A stretch of DNA of 64,000 nucleotides from Okapia johnstoni (GCA_024291935.2 CM044321.1:63420985-63484984); one strand, 5' to 3'; positions 9,767-22,225 are shown, counted from the first letter of the stretch. A program made the numbers and translations. The notes: generated by a model from the sequence alone, not told the origin.

Positions 9767-12162
9767 TAATAAGACAAGACATGTTTTAAAAAATTCTCAG
9801 CCATGGTCTGGTTGGAGAACCATGCTCTGGTTGGAGAATGGCATTTCCTCCTTTCCCATTGCCTTTCATTCTGTCTCCACGATTAAAACAATTTGTATTA
9901 AGTTTAGTTTTTGTCCAATCAGGAAATGCTCGTAACAGTCTCCTTATGGAGTATGATATTTGGAAAGATTTTGTTCTTGTAAACTGAATTTTGCAATTGC
10001 CATAAGTCACTTTTTTAAACCTTTATAGGTAGACCATAAGGTATTCCCGGTTGACTCTCTCAGGCTCCAGGGGCCTTCGAGTGCCCATAAAACTGTTCTA
10101 AGGAGACAGGGAAGAGCTTAGAAATATGAGATTTCTAAAAGCTTTGATAAAGTCCACCCTAAATTTAAGCAGATTCCTCTGAAGTAGGCAACTATGGGCC
10201 ACTGGGACCATGCAGCATAAGAAGAAAGTAAGTGACCTTGTACAACTCCTGACCAATGCCACTCTTTATTCTCTCATTTCTGTTGTTATTTTCCTTTTTA
10301 AATGCACATTCTTCTGCTTGTGACTAACCTGATCCCTCTTTCTCTACATTTCCTTCCATCTCCCATAGGTATCTAGGCTAATGTGTTCAGTGAAAACTTT
10401 TCTGATGGCATATGCTTCTGTAAATGTCTGTTATTGTTTTGTGTATACATTATCTTGTAAATTTTCAGCTTATAAGAATGGATATATAGTAAATGTTTTA
10501 TTCACTTCATAAATTAAACCCCAAACTTAATTTTCCATTAAAATATTTTGGTAATTGAGGCATATGAAAGACAGAAAGATAAATTATCTAATATATCCAC
10601 TTCTAAAATTTGCACCTAAGAATATGCCAAAACCTAACAAACCATTCTCTTATCTATAAAAATCACATGTACAGGTACAATTTGAAAAAAAATGGTGATG
10701 ATACAGGTTGTCTGAAAAGAACTTCAGTATTAGCAAATTAATTAAACAGGCCACAATTTATTTATATTTCTCTGTTGACAACTATAGTCATGTATTTGTT
10801 TAAACTAAGATGCTTTATAGCCTCTTCTTAGAAATGGACTGGAATATGACAAGTATGTGTGTTTTAAGTCCTGCATTTCCCAGCAAGGACTCAAGCTCAC
10901 CGAGTCTTCTGATGACATTTTTAACCAAGCATTTACTTGAATTAATAAACCATCGCCCCTCATAATACAACTACAAATAGAACCTTAGTTGATTACATAG
11001 TGTGTACATTGCCCAACTCTCCTGGATATTAGCCCAGTGCTTAGCATAATTCATACATATGGATTCTACTAAATACATTCTCTCATTCTTCCAGTCCTCC
11101 ATGGCTGAGAGTCAACGTATGATGATGCTTTCCACAGTGAAATGGGTATTTAAAAAGAATAATGCTTAGTAATTGGCAGCTTAGGCAGGCTAAGTTTTGG
11201 CTACATCCAGTTTTGGCTATGTTACATCATTTAGTATTCAGCTGAATATTCAGAGAAGAAAAAGTAGGATGCAGATGTTGAGATTTATCCTCTAATGCAA
11301 TGAAAGATCCTTGGACCCATTAAAAGGAAAAATAGCTTTGTTATAAAGGACATTGTTAGGACAACTGGTGAAATTTGGACATAGACTGTACATTGGATAA
11401 CTGCATTGTAGCAATATTAAATTTCCTAAGTGTGATATAGGAGAACGTTCTGGTCATTAGGAAATACATGTACAAAGTAAAGTGTCACAATAGCAGCAAC
11501 TAACCCTCAAATGGTTCAGCCAAAAAAAAAAAAAAAATAAGTACACACGCACAAACAGAAAAAAAAGATGATGAAACAAATGTGTTAAAATATTAGCAAC
11601 TGATTAGTTAAAGGATATATAGGTGTCCATTGTTATTATTCTCATAGTTTTTCAGTAGGATTGGTGATCTTTAACATACAAGTTAGGGAAAGAGGTTTAT
11701 CCCTAAGGGTATTAAGAAAATATATTTGATATAATATGCAGTAAATCAGTAAAAATGTTAGAAGCTTCTAAATAAATACAGTGATTAAGCCTGACTCTTC
11801 AGTGGGCTTTGGAGAAGTTCAAATATTTGCTGCACCATCAGCTTATGATGCCCAGAGGTACAGGAAGTGAAGTCTCAGAAAAAGAGAGGAGGTTTAATAC
11901 ACCTAGGGAACTGGATCCACAGTGGCAGGACAGGATGCCTGAACACCAGGAATGGTGACTGGCCAGCCAGCCTTGCTCATGACTTCACTCTGCCACCACC
12001 CACTGGTCTGAATCTCATTCTGGACCTCCAGATGAACGTAAGATGTCCATCTTATGTCATCAGTCATCCTCAGAGGCAGCCCAGGATATCTTTCCTGCAC
12101 TTTAAATACCCAGTCAAAGGGAGGGGCTTTGTAGGTATCCTGATTCAAGAAAGAGTAGTTTT
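9767..12162. other. intronic stretch, no feature recognised
   Basis: AT-rich unique-looking DNA with an A-run at about 11521-11538. I recognise no gene, ruminant SINE or LINE here. Confidence 0.45.
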
Positions 12163-12850
12163 CTTTCTCTTTTAAAATAATTGAGATATAATTGACATAT
12201 AGCTTCCCAGGTAGTTCAGTGGTAAAGAATCCGCCTGCCGATGCAGGAGACTTAGGTTTGATCCTTGGGAAGGGAAGATCCACTGGAGGAGGAAATGACA
12301 ATCCCTTCCAGTATTCTTGCCTATTCTTGCCTGGGAAATCCCATGGACAGAGGAGCCTGGCGGGCTACAGTGTATGGGGTCGCAAAGAGTCAGACATGCT
12401 CAGGGCAACTGAACATGCATCACTCTTTAGTATAGTAGTAGTAACTGGCATATAACATGGTATTAGTTTTTGGGTGTACAACCTAATGATTAGATATTTG
12501 TATATTGCAAAAGGATCACTACAAGAAGACAATATGTGCCACCACCCACAGTTCTAATTTTTCTTATGATGAGAACTTTTAAGACATCAGCAACTTTAAA
12601 TATACAATGCAGTAGTATTAACTACAGTCAACATGACAAATGTTATATCCCCATGACTTACTTATTTTATAACTGGAAGTCTGTACCTTTTGACTACCTT
12701 CACACATTTCACATACCTCCCGTCAACCAATTGGTTCTATCTATGAGCTTGTTTTTGTGTTCTTTAGATTCCACATATAAGTGAGATTGTGTGAATTTGT
12801 TTTTTGGTCTGACTTGTTTCACTTAGTATAATGCCTTCAAGATCCAAGAG
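12163..12850 (+). mobile_element. old L1 3' UTR fragment (L1M-type), split by a SINE
   Basis: Sequence typical of old mammalian L1 3' ends: 'ttgagatataattgacatata', 'gtgtacaacctaatgatt', 'atatttgtatattgcaaaa', 'ccacatataagtgagattgt'. The Bov-tA at 12201-12421 interrupts it; 'ttgacatata' on the left and 'ctggcatata' on the right look like the SINE's target-site duplication. Confidence 0.7.
12201..12421 (+). mobile_element. Bov-tA SINE inserted in L1
   Basis: Full-length forward copy from 'gcttcccaggtagttcagtgg' to the 'cagacatgctcagggcaact' end. It has an internal 10-bp tandem duplication (attcttgcct twice at about 12312-12331). Confidence 0.9.
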
Positions 12851-13160
12851 AGAGTCATTTTCTATAGAGGGCTAGTGTGTTGGCAGGCTCTGAGGAAGGT
12901 CACTGAGACCCCCAGTAGCCAATGATGTCCAGGTTCCACACAGGGCCCACAGGAAACTAGCAAATAAACTCAGCAAAAGTGGGAGACTTGATTTAGACAT
13001 CAAGCTTCAAACAGTCTTCAAACTCCAAGTTCAGCAGATCAAAGAACTCATGCTCCCTTCAACTCAAATCTAGCAGCCACCTCCGTGATCACCCTGGTTT
13101 GGGTGAGTCCTCTATTGTGGCAAGAGGAATAAACCCAAATACATGAACTCTCTTACAGTC
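12851..13160. other. unclassified moderately GC-rich segment, possible old LTR
   Basis: Different in character from the flanks, with an AATAAA at about 13129 near its right end. The composition and the poly(A)-like signal resemble a solo LTR, but I cannot name a family or show terminal TG/CA boundaries. Confidence 0.2.
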
Positions 13161-14400
13161 CAGGGTCTGCATCTTTTGAAATAGAAGCCAATAAACAGTT
13201 TCTAAAGAATGAATCTAGTCATTGAAAAATGCAGTTGCAAACTTTTTTAAGAAACATGGAGCATTGATATTAATAGTGCTTTTCTTCAGTCATAAGCAAT
13301 CATATGACTGAAGCTCTAGGTAGGTACCCTAAATTGATGAGTACCAGATGAGTCAGATTTTAGGCAGAGGTTACATAAAACACCAACCATATAAGAAGAC
13401 AAAATGCCCTCTCATGGCTCTGAAATTACTCTTCTACCAGGATTCCCAAGTTCACCAGGGAAGGCAGGAGACAGAAATGAGAACAGTGTGTCCTTCATCA
13501 GGAAAGCATGTTCCCTCAAGAAGCTTCCCATGGTCCTGCTAATCCTTTGTATAAACAGAGCAGCAGAGCTTGCCGTAATATTCTCTCATTCATCCTTCCT
13601 TTCTCTCTCTCAGGCAGCACAATATATTCAAAAGTCTGGCTAACAAAGAGAATGTCTACATGTTACTTGTAACATGGAACATCATGATATGGCAGGCTAT
13701 CAGATGTAGAGGAAATCAAGTCCCCAGCAGCCCTGTTATTTGAGATAACAACCCAGGACCAGAATTTGTCAAAGACGATATGGAAGCAATAAACAAATGT
13801 AGGCTCAAATGCTCCCAGAATGTATTTCATTTTTAAAAATGGGAAGAGGTCAAATTGAAAAATAATTAGTCATTATTTGTAGAAAACAGACTACCACACT
13901 GATGGCCTGTGTAAAAGCCTTATACATTCTTTTAAAAGTACAAATAAATATGGCTTTGCTCATGAAAATCACGAGTACCTTTTATACAAGATTTAGCAGA
14001 CTTTGGCTTTGTCCCTTACGAAGGCTGAGCTCTCCACTTCACCCTTTAAGGTTGTGTGCTCTGTGTTTTTTTACTTAGTTGTAGGAATACCCTTAATCAG
14101 AAGCACACATTCACACATCACTCATTACTCGTACATCTAAGTGCTTTTTTTATTTCAGTGTGTGTGCACTGGATGTAGAGGCAACATCGTGCCAGAAGAG
14201 TGGTGAGAAGTAGCAGGGGGTGGTGCGAGGATCCCCAAGTCATTGTGGAATGAGAGGAGGTCTTCAGACAATGACAGGCAGAGGAGGCTGGATCTGACAT
14301 GCCTGTATAGGAGAAAGGATGTCCAGACAAACAAGTCTGGAAAAACAATAACACAATGAATGATAGCAGCTGATATGTATTCAATAAAAGCATATACTAG
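13161..14400. other. intronic stretch, no feature recognised
   Basis: No gene, splice-rich region or classifiable repeat was identified here. Confidence 0.4.
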
Positions 14401-14401
14401 T

Positions 14402-14434
14402 TGTGTGTATATGTGTACGTGTGTGTGTGTATGG
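14402..14434. repeat. imperfect (TG)n microsatellite
   Basis: Alternating TG with TATATG and TACG interruptions. Confidence 0.8.
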
Positions 14435-14590
14435 TACAGGGGTATTTTCTTTAATCTTCACAGCTCTGTACTGTAGTTATTATTACCCCTTGCCTTGCTT
14501 TTAACCAATGAGAAAATTAAGAATCAGAGAATTCAAAAGCTTGCCCAAGTTTACCCCGCCACTTAGAGGCCGGACTGGAATTCAATCTAT
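14435..14590 (-). repeat. MIR SINE
   Basis: Reverse MIR order: 'tttaatcttcacagctctg', 'tattattacccctt', 'aatgagaaaattaagaatc', 'ttgcccaagtttaccc', then 'cacttagaggccggactgga'. Confidence 0.75.
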
Positions 14591-14848
14591 ATCCTCATGT
14601 CTCCAAATTTTACGTTCATTCCATTTCTTCTCTCCGGGGAGGTTGAAGATAAAGGAGGAATAAATTTGAGACCTGTGGTCATTAGTGATGCTCACATGTT
14701 TCTGCTGTCCTTCCCTCTGTCCAGGCATGTTGTAAGGCTGCATGTTTCTTCCCCCTCTGAAACTAGGGTGGCCACATGACTTCGTTTTGATCAATAAAAT
14801 TTGCAGAAAATTTTACATGTGTCACTTGTGGGTGTAAAATGTAAGACT

Positions 14849-14902
14849 ACATGTGAGATTTGCCACATGCCTTCCCTCTGCTGCAATAACTGTGTGAATT
14901 TG
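14849..14902. repeat. left copy of a 54-bp direct repeat flanking a SINE
   Basis: Begins acatgtgagatttgcc and ends gtgtgaatttg. The second copy at 15105-15158 differs at one base (caataac against cagtaac). The Bov-tA occupies the space between the two copies. Confidence 0.92.
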
Positions 14903-15104
14903 CTTCTCTTGTGGCTCAGCTGATAAAGACTCCACCTGCAATGTGGGAGACCTGGGTTTGATCCCTGGGTTGGGAAGATCCTCTGGAGAAGGGAATGGCC
15001 ACCCACTCCAGTATTCTGGCCTGGAAAATTCCATGGACTGTATAATCCATGAGATTGCAAAGAGTCGGACACGACTGAGCAACTTTCACTTTCACCTTTC
15101 TTTC
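14903..15104 (+). mobile_element. Bov-tA SINE between the 54-bp repeats
   Basis: Forward copy from 'cttctcttgtggctcagctg' through 'gatccctgggttgggaagat' to 'gactgagcaactttcactt'. It ends in a TTTC-type tail that abuts the right-hand 54-bp repeat. Confidence 0.9.
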
Positions 15105-15158
15105 ACATGTGAGATTTGCCACATGCCTTCCCTCTGCTGCAGTAACTGTGTGAATTTG
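15105..15158. repeat. right copy of the 54-bp direct repeat
   Basis: 53 of 54 positions match 14849-14902. Very long for a retrotransposon target-site duplication. Confidence 0.92.
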
Positions 15159-15570
15159 GGCCAGCTTCTGCCAATCTGGGTTCCTGGGTGACCAAAGCCA
15201 GTGCATTCACCCCTTGCTGGTTGTGTGAGCACTTAGTGTGAACAATAAGTAGACTTCTGTTGTTTTAAGCCACTGAGATTACTTGCTTATTTTGTACTGT
15301 AGCATAATCTACCTTCTACCGACTGACTCACTATGCAAGCAGAGGTTATGATGGTATATAAGAAACTGACTTTAAAGCAGTCAAATTCTGAATACTGGAG
15401 GGCTGCATGAATTACTATATATGATATTAAAACTCTCTTTTGGCATTGCTAAGAAAGAAGGTTGTAAAGCATGTTTTTGGTTAGCTTTAATTTCATACAA
15501 GAGCGAGGTTTAAAGTAATGAGAGTGAGCTACTAATATAGCTACACACATTCCCTGACAAGCTGGAGCAT

Positions 15571-15878
15571 TCAGTTCAGTTCAGTTCAGTTGCTCAGTCG
15601 TGTCCGACTCTTTGCGACCCCATGGACTGCAGCACACCAGGCTTCCCTGTTCATCACCAACTCCTGGAGCTTATTCAAACTCATGTCCATCGAGTCAGTG
15701 ATGCCATCCAACCATCTCATCCTCTGTCGTCCCCTTCTCCCACCTTCAATCTTTCCCAGCATCAGGGTCTTTTCCAATGAGTCAGTTCTTCACATCAGGT
15801 GGCCAAAGTATTGGGAGTTTCAGCTTCAGCATCAGTCCTTCCAAAGAATATTCAGGACTGATTTCCTTTGGGGTTAAT
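15571..15878 (-). mobile_element. BovB LINE 3' end
   Basis: Reverse copy starting with the (GTTCA)n tail complement 'tcagttcagttcagttcag', followed by the conserved BovB 3' coding end and 3' UTR. About 310 bp, severely 5'-truncated. Confidence 0.92.
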
Positions 15879-15951
15879 GAAGAGGTGCTGTTGTATACAG
15901 ACGGTCCTGCCCAGTTGTCACTTTAATCTGCACAAATGGTTTCAAGAGGGA

Positions 15952-16151
15952 CTAAAGTGAAAGTGAAAGTCACTTACTCATGTCCAACTCTTTGTGACTC
16001 CATGGACTATACAGCCCATGGGATTCTCCAGGCCAGAATACTGGAGTGGCTCGCCTTTCCCTTCTCTAGGGGATCTTCCCAACCCAGGGATCGAACCCAG
16101 GTCTCCCACATTGAAGGCAGATTCTTTACCAGCTGAGCCACCAGGGAAGCC
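15952..16151 (-). mobile_element. Bov-tA SINE
   Basis: Reverse copy from 'aaagtgaaagtgaaagtcact' to 'gagccaccagggaagccc'. A second partial copy follows immediately in the same orientation. Confidence 0.92.
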
Positions 16152-16272
16152 CAAGAATATTGGAGTGGGTAGCCTATCCCTTCTCCAGTGGATCTAGTGG
16201 ACCCAGGAATTGAACCAGGGTCTCCTGAATTGCAGGCAGATTCTTTTCCATCTGAGCTATCAGGGAAGCCCT
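16152..16272 (-). mobile_element. Bov-tA SINE, tandem partial copy
   Basis: The tRNA-like 5' half only, from 'aagaatattggagtgggtag' to 'gctatcagggaagccct'. Head-to-tail with the preceding copy, which is the structure expected of a multimeric Bov-tA or of recombination between two copies. Confidence 0.85.
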
Positions 16273-16559
16273 CAAGAGGGAGTAGGGGAGAGACAATAAA
16301 GACATGAAGACTAACTCAAGACCCCTAATGGATAAAACAACTCACTATACAAATAATGGGATAGTGGTGTTGACTTTGGTTAAGAAAACTATTCTTTGTT
16401 ACAATCAATGATTCACTCAACAACAGCTTATTAACCATGTGCTATGTAAGGTAAGGTGATAAACTGTTAGTATATATGCATGAGTCTAGTGTACATACAT
16501 GCATATTTTTATAGTGACCATATTGATTAAAAATTCTAAAAAACCTTTCTTATATTACC

Positions 16560-17055
16560 TACCTTATATGTCCCTTGTTACATAGCCACATGCTACTTTT
16601 CCAGTCTCATTTTTCTCTTGTCCCTGAGAATGGTGTTCCAGGCATATCAAACTGTTACAGATTTCCTATATATTTTGAATTCTTATATTTAATTCTTATA
16701 TTTGTATGCCTTCTTCCCAACTCCACCCCAAATCCAATTTGTTCATTCTTTAAGACTCTGCAAACCTTCTTGCCTCTGCCTCATCTAGTAATTCACTCAT
16801 AATATAAATCCCTACCCATTCTTCTCTAAGCAAATTTCTGGCTCCTTCTGTATTCTCAGGATACTTTCTATACCTTTCTACAATAGCATTTCTCACATTT
16901 TATTATACTTGTTATATTTGTTGACCCACTGGTCTGCTTTGATAGACTATGTACTCTTAGAATAGAGGACTAATCTTTCTATCTATGAATCAGCAATCTC
17001 TGTTATAAAGATGCTCAATAAGTATTTGAAGGAATGAAGGAATCAAAGGATAAAA
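16560..17055 (+). repeat. L2 LINE 3' end
   Basis: Sense-oriented L2 3' region: 'tcatttctcacattttatta'-like middle, 'gactatgtactcttagaatagag', then 'gatgctcaataagtatttga' and the gaatgaagg tail. Confidence 0.7.
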
Positions 17056-18429
17056 GAAATGAGAACCTTGAAGCTTCTTGGAGAGGTAGTTTCTATCTAT
17101 TCTACTTTTGGATTCACAGTAATATTTATTGAATGAAGGAATAAATGATCTTGTATTAAATCATACTGATTAGTCAAAGGGTAGAATACCCACTTGACTC
17201 CCTATATGTTATGAGTCCAGCTTCAAAGATCTCCCCAGCAGTATTGTGTTAGGAAACTGATCCAGACTTCCGCTTCTTAGAAAATAATAAAAGGGAAGAA
17301 AACAGAGGAGCACAAAAGAAGCAAATATTTTCTCTTCTCATTCACTGAACTAACTTGAGACACTTTTCACGCATCTAACTCACTCCTTCTCCCCTATGTT
17401 TACTCTCAATATTGACTTTCCTCTATGAAAGGAAAGTTATATGTATTTAATTATACATTAAGGGATAATTTTTTTTAATAGAATCAAGGAGTTGGAAGTC
17501 CTTAAAAATCAAGAAACTGATGTCTCTGAAAGTTAAGTGAATTTTGAAGGTTATTGATTATACTCCTAGTGGAAAAAGAAGGCAGAAGGAGACAGAAGCC
17601 ACAAAATGAGAGCCTAGGACTCCTTTTCCAATTTTAAATCCAACTAACTCAGCTGGGCTGGGTGGCCAACAATAGGAAATCAGACGAAAAACAAGTTAGT
17701 CAATTTCTTTTGTTATCCAGAGGTTAATTCATGATATCAATCCAAATATGTGCCAAACAGGGTCCAATGTATAAATATACGATCAAACTTGATAGAAATG
17801 ATAAAGTGATGAGGACGGAATGAAGGATCTTGGAAACTAATTCAGTTGAACCAGGCCACCTTTATTGACAAGGAATCTTTGAAGGTCTGAAAAGCATCAA
17901 TCAATATTACACTGTCAATCTAAACGGCATGGTGCCCATAATCTAGCACTTGAATCATGAAAACTAAGGTCAACAAGCTCATCAAGGACTTTCTCATGAG
18001 GAATTGTTAGAATAATCAACTGATTGCCAAGGCATGTGAGGGGCATGAGGGATGGTATTGGTAAATATTTGATTTTTTGACCTGGGTTCCATTTGCATGG
18101 ATGTGTTCAAGTTGAACACAAAAAATCATAAATTATGTACTTATGACTTGTGTACTTTCACTATGGATGTTAAGTAACAATAAAAATTATCTTTTTAAGT
18201 GCAAAAAATATGTTGGGCATATAGAAGATACTCTGGATCACAGTGGGGAATATCTACTACTTGTTGGGTGAATTACTGAGTCCTTTCTGTTTTACTAAAA
18301 AAATGCACAGCATTATGGGTCAATAATGTAAATAATAAATTCTGAGAATTTACCCTATGGGGAAAAATAAGACAAATTTAAAGGGTGCATGCGCAGGTCA
18401 GAAACTAAGACAAATTTAAAGGGATATAC
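17056..18429. other. intronic stretch, no feature recognised
   Basis: AT-rich. A short direct repeat (agacaaatttaaaggg at about 18370 and about 18408) is the only local structure noticed. Confidence 0.4.
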
Positions 18430-18850
18430 TCGGTAGCTGAACACAGGAACTACCAATGAGTCAAGCATTGGTTAAACAAATGATGGAAAGATTGTACAAA
18501 TAGGGGATTATGGTATAATCAAAAGAATTATGTTTTCTAACATGGAAATATGCTGGGCATGTCTGGCAAAGTCAAAATGTAAACTTTAGAGTTGTGCATA
18601 GTATGATTCTGTTTTTGTAAAATAATTACCAGCCTGGCTATTGCTGCTACACACACACACACACACACAATTTTAGTGACATGCAAAAACCAAACTAAAC
18701 TAAAGGAAATAAGAGGTTATGCACCAGGTTGCTAACATATGGTTTTGTTAGCAGGTGATATTATGGGTATGTTCACATTCTATTTTGTGCATGTTTGCAT
18801 TAGAATGTTGGTACAAGAAAATGAATCTTAATCAGAAAATACAGGCATTT
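18430..18850 (+). repeat. possible old L1 3' end
   Basis: The order of motifs (single-base-changed 'aacaaatgatggaaagatt', 'aacatggaaatatgctggg', 'gattctgtttttgtaaaa', (AC)n, then 'gatattatgggtatgtt') resembles degraded L1M 3' ends. Family assignment is uncertain. Confidence 0.4.
18649..18669. repeat. (AC)n microsatellite
   Basis: An uninterrupted run of about ten AC units. Confidence 0.95.
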
Positions 18851-19563
18851 TCATTAAGAAATAGAAATAAAATTTAATAATAACATGCAGTAAAAGATTA
18901 CTGATTAAGCCCAGAACTCTTTCTCTTTCTTCCCTTCCTTCTTTTTTGTAATGTATATGCTTAACACAAGCCTTTAAAGTGGTTCATATGCACCTTTTAT
19001 TTCAAAGTTTAAGACTCTCAGGCTGAGGCCAGTAAGTCAACCTGCCCAAAAGGATGTGACTGTACTTTCTGTTACAGTTGCATTTTACAGCATGTTCTGA
19101 ATGTTCTGTTTAAGAAATGAGAAGAGCAAGTCCCTCTGCTATAATCCTGGTCACAGGAAAAGTGAAAGTGAGTAAGAACCAAACCAGCATGATTGGCAAT
19201 AGTTGGTCAATTGCCAGACACGTCTGATGAGTACTAGATGACCATGGCAAAGGAAAGCTGCTGTCTTGGCTACCCCAGGGGCAAATCTGTCCTCTAAGTG
19301 TTCCCTGAATGAGTATCTTTAGTGTTTTGACTGTGATTTAAGTCAACTTCTTGTCTTTGTGAGTTTGAAATAGGTTCTTAACAGCCACCTATCCTTGTTT
19401 CCCATCAAAAACTGTATTCAGGTCTGTTACCTTCTTAAGTTACCGTTTTTAACAACTATTATAGGCTTATAATTTCCACACCTGTTCACTACTGTCTATA
19501 ACAATGTCAGCATCAACATCAATCCTATAATATTATACAAATCATAAATCTGGACTGACTGAA
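18851..19563. other. intronic stretch, no feature recognised
   Basis: No gene or named repeat seen. Confidence 0.4.
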
Positions 19564-19776
19564 AAGTGAAAGAAAGTGAAGTCGCTCAGTCGTGTCCGAC
19601 TCTTTGCTACCCCATGGACTGTAGCCTACCACACTCTCTGTCCATGGGATTTTCCAGGCAAGAGTACTGGAGAGGGTTGCCATTTCCCTCTCCAGAGGAT
19701 CTTCCCGACCCAGGGATCGAACCTGGGTTTCTCGCATTGTAGGCAGACACTTTACCGTCTGAGCCACCCGGGAAGA
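19564..19776 (-). mobile_element. Bov-tA SINE
   Basis: Full-length reverse copy from 'agtgaaagaaagtgaagtcg' to 'gagccacccgggaag'. Close to consensus. First member of the SINE cluster at 19.56-20.30 kb. Confidence 0.93.
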
Positions 19777-19803
19777 GTCTGATCTCCCATCTTAATACAA
19801 CTT

Positions 19804-20148
19804 ATGCATGTATGCCAAGTCACTTCAGTTGTGTCTGACTCTGCAACCCCATGGACTGTAGCCCACCAGTCTCCTCAGGCAAGAATACTGGAGTGGGTTG
19901 CCATGCCCATGGGATCTTCCTGACCCAGGGATTGAACCCATGTCTCTTATGTCTTCTGCATTGGCAAGCGAATTCTTTACCACTAGCGCCACCTCGGAGA
20001 AGGTGATGGGAACCCACTCCAGTGTTCTTGCCTGGAGAATCCCAGGGACGGGGGAGCCTTGTGGGCTGCCATCTATGGGGTCACACAGAGTCGGACACGA
20101 CTGAAGCGACTTAGCAGCAGCAGCAGCAGCGCCACCTGGGAAGCCATT
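19804..20148 (-). mobile_element. Bov-tA SINE, split by a nested Bov-A copy
   Basis: Reverse copy whose outer parts are 19804-19994 and 20128-20148 (cgccacctgggaagcc). It is flanked by the 7-bp direct repeat acaactt at 19797-19803 and 20149-20155, which reads as its target-site duplication. Confidence 0.88.
19995..20127 (+). mobile_element. Bov-A monomer with AGC tail, nested
   Basis: Forward copy from 'cggagaaggtgatgggaacc' to 'gcgacttagcagcagcagc'. The exact 10-bp repeat agcgccacct at 19985-19994 and 20128-20137 is the target-site duplication; the target was the head of the older Bov-tA. Confidence 0.92.
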
Positions 20149-20155
20149 ACAACTT

Positions 20156-20292
20156 CAGTTCAGTTCAGTTCAGTCGCTCAGTCGTGTCTAACTCTTTGCG
20201 ACCGCACGGACTGCAGCACGCCAGGCCTCCCTGTCCATCACCAATTCCCGGACTTTACTCAAACTCATGTACATTGAGTCAGTGATGCCATC
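20156..20292 (-). mobile_element. BovB LINE extreme 3' end
   Basis: Begins with the 'cagttcagttcagttcagtc' tail complement and is cut off after about 137 bp. Flanked by acaactt at 20149-20155 and 20293-20299, the same 7-mer used by the adjacent SINE. Confidence 0.88.
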
Positions 20293-20299
20293 ACAACTT

Positions 20300-21841
20300 A
20301 ATAGATGACAATTTAAAAGTTAGGAACTCAGAAAGTATTTATGACAGTTCTCTCTTGTTCCTGATGTGAATTCAGAGGGTTGAAATATTGACACTGTTTT
20401 GGCTAGATTGTGCCATTTCATGTTTAGATATACTGTTAAATTGTATATGGCTACTTGACCATTCAGAACCCTGATTTTTTTGTTGCCAAAATTTAGTGTA
20501 GACTTAAAAAAATGACTGTGTCTTGGTTCTAAAGGTGAGCATGAATTCTATTCATAGGGAACTCTTGAAGGAGTCATTGTGTGTCATGAGACTGAGCTTC
20601 TCAGAACACTCGATCCCACAGAGATATCTACCACAAGTCAGAATCAGAGGTGCTGAGGCCCTAGAATGTGGCTCAGTAGTCTGCTACCTGAAAAGGCCAG
20701 TGGATGTACAGATGGACTCCCCAGCTCTGCATCAAAGGCTGGTCCAAATGCAGGTATCATGGGTTACTGTATCTAAGCCTCTAGCTTGATTTCTCTAGGT
20801 ACATCTGTTAGCTCAAAGGAATCCTGACAACTCAGGCACTTAATTTGAGCTCCCTCTCTGTTGGATTCCATAATTCCATTAATTAACTTAAAGACTTTAT
20901 TATTATTTTAGTTGTCATTAGGAACAATAATGAAACAGTCCATAAAAGTTAAGTCTGTGATGCTTTGCATTGATGCAGTAATGTAACAGTACAGTATATT
21001 CCATATATATCTATCCGAAGAAAATGACATTCTTTTGGCACACTATTTTTTGGCTTCTAGTTTCTTTTAACAAATATTTACTGAATGGCTCATGGGTGCC
21101 ACGGTCCAGGCAAGTGGGACCTATATAGTGCCTGGTGTCAAAGGCTTTTCATAATTTTCAGTTTCTTAAATTACTATTTAAAAACCCAAAGGAGCAAAGA
21201 ACAAAAATTCAGCCATAGTTTTACTTTTTGCTTTTACCTAATAACTAAATCTTTAAAAATATATTTAAATATATAAATTCTACAAACGTTTTTTAAAAAG
21301 GAAAAAGAGGGATATTAAAATACAAGTACAGGGAGAAGAGTAACCCCAGAGAAGGAGTATTATCAAATGGGCTGAGACTTGATTTGGAATAGAGACCAAA
21401 TCAGAGAATTGGCCAGAGTTTACTTAATGATTAGTATGATTACTCATTCTCACCAGTCAACTCTGTCATCCTTCATCTGCCCTCATTAAAAATGAAACAT
21501 ATAAAAAATACTCAGGAAGCCTGCAAATAAGCCCTCTGATAGATCTGATGCCATACACCAGCACATTATGTATTTTTCTGCATCACAGACATCCAGGAAA
21601 ATCTGTTGAATTGAACTAACCAGCAGCAGGGAGAACAGAATGGATCTTATTTTTCTTTAAAGAGCATCACAGAGCTCTTCAAATGCCAGTAAAAATCTGT
21701 TGAATAATGAACAGAAATGGAACAACCATTTTCTGGAACTCACTATTCCCGGACTACTTCTGAGGTTGGAAGGCAACTGTCTCGACAGTGAATCTGAAAA
21801 ATCTAACGTGAAAAGCACCTGGAAAAAAAAAAAAAAAAAAA
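20300..21841. other. intronic stretch upstream of the CpG island edge
   Basis: No named repeat or gene. An A-run of about 19 bases at 21822-21840 marks an abrupt change from AT-rich to GC-rich DNA. Confidence 0.45.
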
Positions 21842-21903
21842 GGCCTTTCGGGGCGTGGTCCCTAGGGTGGGCCCGGGAATGCTCTGGACGTAATCGCCGC
21901 CTG

Positions 21904-21912
21904 TTTCCCGCC
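21904..21912 (+). promoter_or_regulatory. E2F-like motif
   Basis: TTTCCCGCC matches the E2F consensus TTTSSCGC. It is a short motif, so it is only suggestive, but it sits in the CpG island. Confidence 0.35.
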
Positions 21913-22225
21913 CTGGGCACCTGTAGTCTGGACTGAATCAAATGCGAAGGCTGTGAGACGTCCTGCAGCCCTCCGACCCCATTCTCGCCTGCAAAGAACC
22001 ACCCAAATGCTTACTTCAGCACAGAATTTTCCAAAGGAAATTTTACGAGAAGAGGAAATGAATGACAGTAAGAAACGGACCCCATCCCTAGAGTCTGGCA
22101 CCAAACCCAGGAACAGCGGGGCCCCAGGCGTCTGGCGGTAGAAAGCGAGCAAGTGCAGCCCGCTCACCCGGCCTGGGACTCAACGAGACGAGTCTGTGAA
22201 TGGAGTGTCCGATGCTCCCCGCAGG

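Noticed and set aside
22013..22035. REST/RE1 silencer half-site (ttcagcacag) in the promoter
   Set aside because: Only the left half resembles the motif; the right half is absent.
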